From: Micromonospora sp. C31
Lineage (GTDB): Bacteria; Actinomycetota; Actinomycetes; Mycobacteriales; Micromonosporaceae
Direction: 5' to 3'
DNA length: 64,000 nucleotides
Assembly: GCF_018070575.1 (NCBI RefSeq)
Contig: NZ_JAGPXN010000012.1
Span: 167,912-231,911, forward strand
The notes below the pieces were generated by a model. The model did no database searches. It was given only the letters and a program-made list of their open reading frames with translations, and was not told where the DNA came from. This document shows, piece by piece, positions 61,378 to 64,000 of the stretch; positions within the stretch are counted from its first letter, which is position 1, and each line of letters begins with the position of its first letter. The position numbers and the translations under genes were made by a program.

Positions 61378-61643
61378 TGGCGGGCGGCAGAGTGGGACGG
61401 GCCAGGGGGCAGGGCCGGCGACGCGAGGAGGGCACGCCGGAAGTCGCGGCACGACGTCGTCGCCGGTCGGTCCGTTCCGATCGGCCCCGCCGACCGGCCG
61501 GACGACGGGCCGCGTCCTCAGCGCGGGAGCGTGCCCACACGTGTGTCCCGGGCAGCGGCCCGCGTCGCCTCCGTACGGCGGCGCGCCCGCGCTCGTCGCC
61601 GTTTCCGGTGGGGGACAGCCGAGAACCACGAATGGAGAGACAC
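61378..61643. promoter_or_regulatory. Rest of the divergent region between the AfsR-like and DUF899 genes
   Basis: The total gap between the two divergent genes is 358 bp. Apart from the direct repeats and -10 box on the regulator side, I see only a GGAGAG RBS just before the DUF899 gene and no convincing rightward promoter. Open frames here are short, low-complexity and have no family similarity. Confidence 0.4.
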
Positions 61644-62312
61644 ATGAACCTGCCGACGATCGTGTCGCAGTCGGAATGGGAGGCCGCCCGGGGACGGCTG
61701 CTGACCAAGGAGAAGGAGGCGACCCGGGCCCGGGACGCGCTGGCCGCGGAGCGCCGTAGACAGCCGATGACGCGGATCCACAAGGAGTACGTCTTCGACG
61801 GCCCCGGCGGGAAGGCCAACCTGGCCGACATCTTCGACGGCCGGCGTCAGCTCATCGTCTACCACTTCATGCTCAGGCCGGGCGAGCCGCACTACTGCGA
61901 GGGGTGCTCGATGTTCGTCGACAACCTCGGTCACCCGGCCCACCTGAACGCGCGGGACACCACCCTGGCGCTCGTCTCGCGGGCGCCGCTGGCGGAGATC
62001 ACCCCGTTCAAGGAGCGGATGGGCTGGACGGTGCCCTGGTACTCGTCGTACGGCACCGACTTCAACACCGACCTCGGGCTCACCACGAAGGCGGGGGAGT
62101 CGTTCGGGCTGAGCGTCTTCCTGCGCGACGGCGACGAGGTGTACCGCACCTACTTCACCTCGGAGCGGGGGGTCGAGTCGCTCGGCAGCAACTGGACCCT
62201 GCTCGACCTCACCCCGCTCGGCCGCCAGGAGACGTGGGAGGACACCCCGGACGGACGCCCACAGGCGGAGCCGTACGGCTGGTGGCGACTGCACGACGAG
62301 TACGACAACTAG
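61644..62312 (+). CDS. DUF899 family thioredoxin-like protein
   Basis: A 222-residue protein of the DUF899 family, a thioredoxin-fold group of unknown function. IVSQSEWEAARGRLLTKEKE is the typical N-terminus; LADIFDGRRQLIVYHFM and CEGCSMFVDNLGHPAHL give a CxxC-like pair (Cys ~82 and 85); ERMGWTVPWYSSYGTDFNTD and the C-terminal YGWWRLHDEY are strongly conserved. ATG 61644 follows GGAGAG. It probably forms a transcription unit with the MFS gene 31 bp downstream. Confidence 0.92.
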   Translation: MNLPTIVSQSEWEAARGRLLTKEKEATRARDALAAERRRQPMTRIHKEYVFDGPGGKANLADIFDGRRQLIVYHFMLRPGEPHYCEGCSMFVDNLGHPAHLNARDTTLALVSRAPLAEITPFKERMGWTVPWYSSYGTDFNTDLGLTTKAGESFGLSVFLRDGDEVYRTYFTSERGVESLGSNWTLLDLTPLGRQETWEDTPDGRPQAEPYGWWRLHDEYDN

Positions 62313-62343
62313 GCGCCGCAGGCGACTCCGAGGAAGGACCACC

Positions 62344-63945
62344 ATGGATGTGAACGCGAGCGAGGCGGAGCCGAGAGCGGGCCGGCGCGAGTGGATCGGC
62401 CTGGCCGTGCTCACGCTGCCCACCCTGCTGCTGTCGCTGGATCTCAACGTCCTCTACCTGGCGTTGCCCCACCTGAGCGCCGACCTGGCGCCGGACGCCG
62501 CCCAGCTGCTCTGGATCATGGACATCTACGGCTTCATGATCGCCGGATTCCTGGTGACGATGGGGACCCTGGGTGACCGGATCGGCCGACGCCGGCTGCT
62601 CATGATCGGCGCGGCGGCCTTCGGCGTGGCGTCGGTGATCGCCGCCTACTCCGACAGCGCCGAGATGTTGATCGCCACCCGGGCGCTGCTGGGTGTGGCC
62701 GGGGCGACCCTGATGCCCTCCACGCTGTCGCTGATCAGCAACATGTTCCGCAACCCGCAGCAGCGCACCATGGCCATCGGCCTGTGGATGAGCTGCTTCA
62801 TGATCGGTGCGATCATCGGGCCGCTGGTCGGCGGCGTGATTCTCGAGTCGTTCTGGTGGGGCGCGGTCTTCCTGCTGGGCGTCCCGGTGATGCTCGTGCT
62901 GCTGGTGGCCGCGCCGCTGCTGCTGCCGGAGTACCGCAACCCGGACGCCGGCCGGCTCGACCTGTTCAGCGTGGTGCTGTCGCTGGCCACCATCCTGCCC
63001 TTCGTGTACGGCCTGAAGGAACTGGCGAAGGACGGTCTCGGCATCCGGCCCCTCCTGGCGATGATCGCCGGTGTGGTGGTCGGCGTGATCTTCGTGGCGC
63101 GGCAACGCCGCCTCACCAGCCCGCTGCTCGACGTGCGGCTGTTCGCCAACCGGACCTTCAGCGCGGCCCTGGGCATCATGTTGCTCGGCGGGTCGACCAT
63201 CGGCGGAATCGCGCTGCTCTTCGCGCAGTACGCCCAGCTGGTGGAGGGCCTCTCCCCGCTGCGGGCCGGGCTCTGGATGCTGCCGTACGCGGTGTCCATG
63301 CTGGTCGGCGCGATGCTGGCGCCGGTGGTCGCGCAGAGGTTCGCCCCGGGCTACGTGGTGGCCGGCGGCATGGCGCTCGCCGCGGTCGGCTTCGCGCTGC
63401 TGAGCCAGGTGGGCACCGCCGGCGGGCTCGGCCTCGCGGTGACCGGCCTGGTGATCGTCTATCTCGGTTTCGGTCCCGGTGCCGTGCTGGGCACCGACCT
63501 GATCATCGGAGCGGCTCCCCCCGAGCGGGCCGGTTCGGCGTCGTCGATGTCGGAGACGAGCACCGAGCTGGGGGTGGCGCTCGGTGTCGCGGTGCTGGGC
63601 AGCGTCGGCACCGCCGTCTACCGCAGCGAGATCGCCCCCGCCCTCCCCGCCGACCTGCCCGCGCAGGTCCGGGAGGCGGCCGGTGACTCGCTGGCGGGTG
63701 CGAGCGCGATGACCGGGCAGCTCTCGGAGCAGACCGGCGGCGCGTTGCTCGAAGCCGCGAGGGCCGCGTTCACCAGCGGGTTCAACGTCGCTGGGGTGGT
63801 CAGCGCGGTGATCGCGGTGATCCTGGCCGTGCTCTCGGCGCTGCTGTTGCGCCGGGTACGCCCGGCGGCCGAGGAACCGGTCGTCGATGCCTCGGCGGTC
63901 CCGGCCGACGGCACCGACGAGACGCCCGCGTCGGTCCGGCACTGA
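62344..63945 (+). CDS. MFS transporter of the DHA2 (EmrB/QacA) drug-efflux type
   Basis: A 533-residue transporter with about fourteen membrane segments. DLNVLYLALPHLSADL is the first segment motif, LGDRIGRRRLLMIG motif A, and GGSTIGGIALLFAQY and SASSMSETSTELGVALG are typical of the QacA/EmrB group. It exports drugs or endogenous metabolites by proton antiport. ATG 62344 follows GAGGAAGGA. Substrate unknown; a resistance or export role is suggested by family only. Confidence 0.93.
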   Translation: MDVNASEAEPRAGRREWIGLAVLTLPTLLLSLDLNVLYLALPHLSADLAPDAAQLLWIMDIYGFMIAGFLVTMGTLGDRIGRRRLLMIGAAAFGVASVIAAYSDSAEMLIATRALLGVAGATLMPSTLSLISNMFRNPQQRTMAIGLWMSCFMIGAIIGPLVGGVILESFWWGAVFLLGVPVMLVLLVAAPLLLPEYRNPDAGRLDLFSVVLSLATILPFVYGLKELAKDGLGIRPLLAMIAGVVVGVIFVARQRRLTSPLLDVRLFANRTFSAALGIMLLGGSTIGGIALLFAQYAQLVEGLSPLRAGLWMLPYAVSMLVGAMLAPVVAQRFAPGYVVAGGMALAAVGFALLSQVGTAGGLGLAVTGLVIVYLGFGPGAVLGTDLIIGAAPPERAGSASSMSETSTELGVALGVAVLGSVGTAVYRSEIAPALPADLPAQVREAAGDSLAGASAMTGQLSEQTGGALLEAARAAFTSGFNVAGVVSAVIAVILAVLSALLLRRVRPAAEEPVVDASAVPADGTDETPASVRH

Positions 63946-63968
63946 CGGACCGGTCGCGGCGCGACCGT

Positions 63969-64000
63969 GCGGCCGGGGTGGAGCGCTCCACCCCGGCCGC
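63969..64000. terminator. Perfect 32-bp palindrome at window end
   Basis: Two exact 16-bp arms, starting GCGGCCGGGGTGGAGC at 63969, meet without a loop and run to base 64000. Located 24 bp after the MFS stop, it can fold as a hairpin terminator, probably shared with a convergent gene beyond the window. The palindrome may extend past the window edge. Confidence 0.7.

Noticed and set aside
1..64000. CRISPR arrays, tRNA/rRNA genes, insertion sequences and attachment sites
   Set aside because: No regularly spaced repeats, cloverleaf-like or rRNA-like segments, transposase-like proteins or tRNA-end duplications were found on reading both strands. A tRNAscan or Infernal run would be decisive for small RNAs.

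Overview
The window comes from a high-GC actinomycete. GC-rich codon use, many GTG/TTG starts, 4-bp start/stop overlaps, an AfsR-type SARP regulator, SigB/SigF-type sigma factor and large NRPS genes together suggest Micromonosporaceae or a close relative. The genus is an inference, because there is no rRNA gene in the window. No tRNA, rRNA, CRISPR array, insertion sequence or origin was recognised.

Layout. (1) 1-12.8 kb: right-hand part of an NRPS cluster. Three NRPS proteins with Thr-like and Ser-like adenylation codes, degenerate condensation remnants, an unusual HN-type condensation domain and a cysteine thioesterase are followed by an AzlC/AzlD amino-acid exporter, a nitrilase-family amidohydrolase and a PLP gamma-lyase-type enzyme. 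(2) 12.9-20 kb, minus strand: a lipid kinase, then a tight STM4011-STM4015-type operon (two radical SAM proteins, an alkaline-phosphatase-superfamily hydrolase, an ATP-grasp-like protein and two tandem STM4015 leucine-rich-type paralogues). Its function is unknown to me. (3) 20-22 kb: a shikimate-dehydrogenase-like gene lacking the usual substrate serines and a secreted cutinase of the PET-hydrolase type. (4) 22.2-27.2 kb: a complete Liv-type ABC importer (livGFHMK).

(5) 27.2-39.1 kb: catabolic block. A gutted thiolase, an SDR, two TetR regulators, a large LuxR regulator, a Zn-alcohol dehydrogenase/aldehyde dehydrogenase pair and an acyl-CoA dehydrogenase/SDR/acyl-CoA dehydrogenase/MaoC operon are found here. 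One TetR gene is bracketed by two copies of the same imperfect palindrome, in front of the ALDH/ADH pair and in front of the acyl-CoA dehydrogenase operon, which suggests a common regulon. (6) 39.4-41 kb: an SigB/SigF-type sigma factor with two strong hairpins, and a nitroreductase.

(7) 41.3-50.3 kb: the most striking region. One operon holds a ThiG/BexX-like sulfur-inserting synthase, a CysO-like sulfur carrier ending in GG, a HAD sugar phosphatase/mutase, a GT5 glycogen-synthase-like glycosyltransferase, a 4-alpha-glucanotransferase, a maltooligosyl-trehalose synthase (with no TreZ), an MFS exporter and a thiol peroxidase. I infer a thiosugar-containing oligosaccharide or trehalose-like pathway. 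(8) 50.4-57.6 kb: an FAD monooxygenase, an acyltransferase-3 membrane protein, a catalytically degenerate S8 peptidase-like secreted protein, a small four-cysteine secreted protein and a SnoaL-like protein. (9) 57.8-64 kb: an AfsR-like SARP with 11-bp direct repeats upstream, a DUF899 thioredoxin-like protein, a DHA2 MFS transporter and a perfect 32-bp palindrome at the window end.
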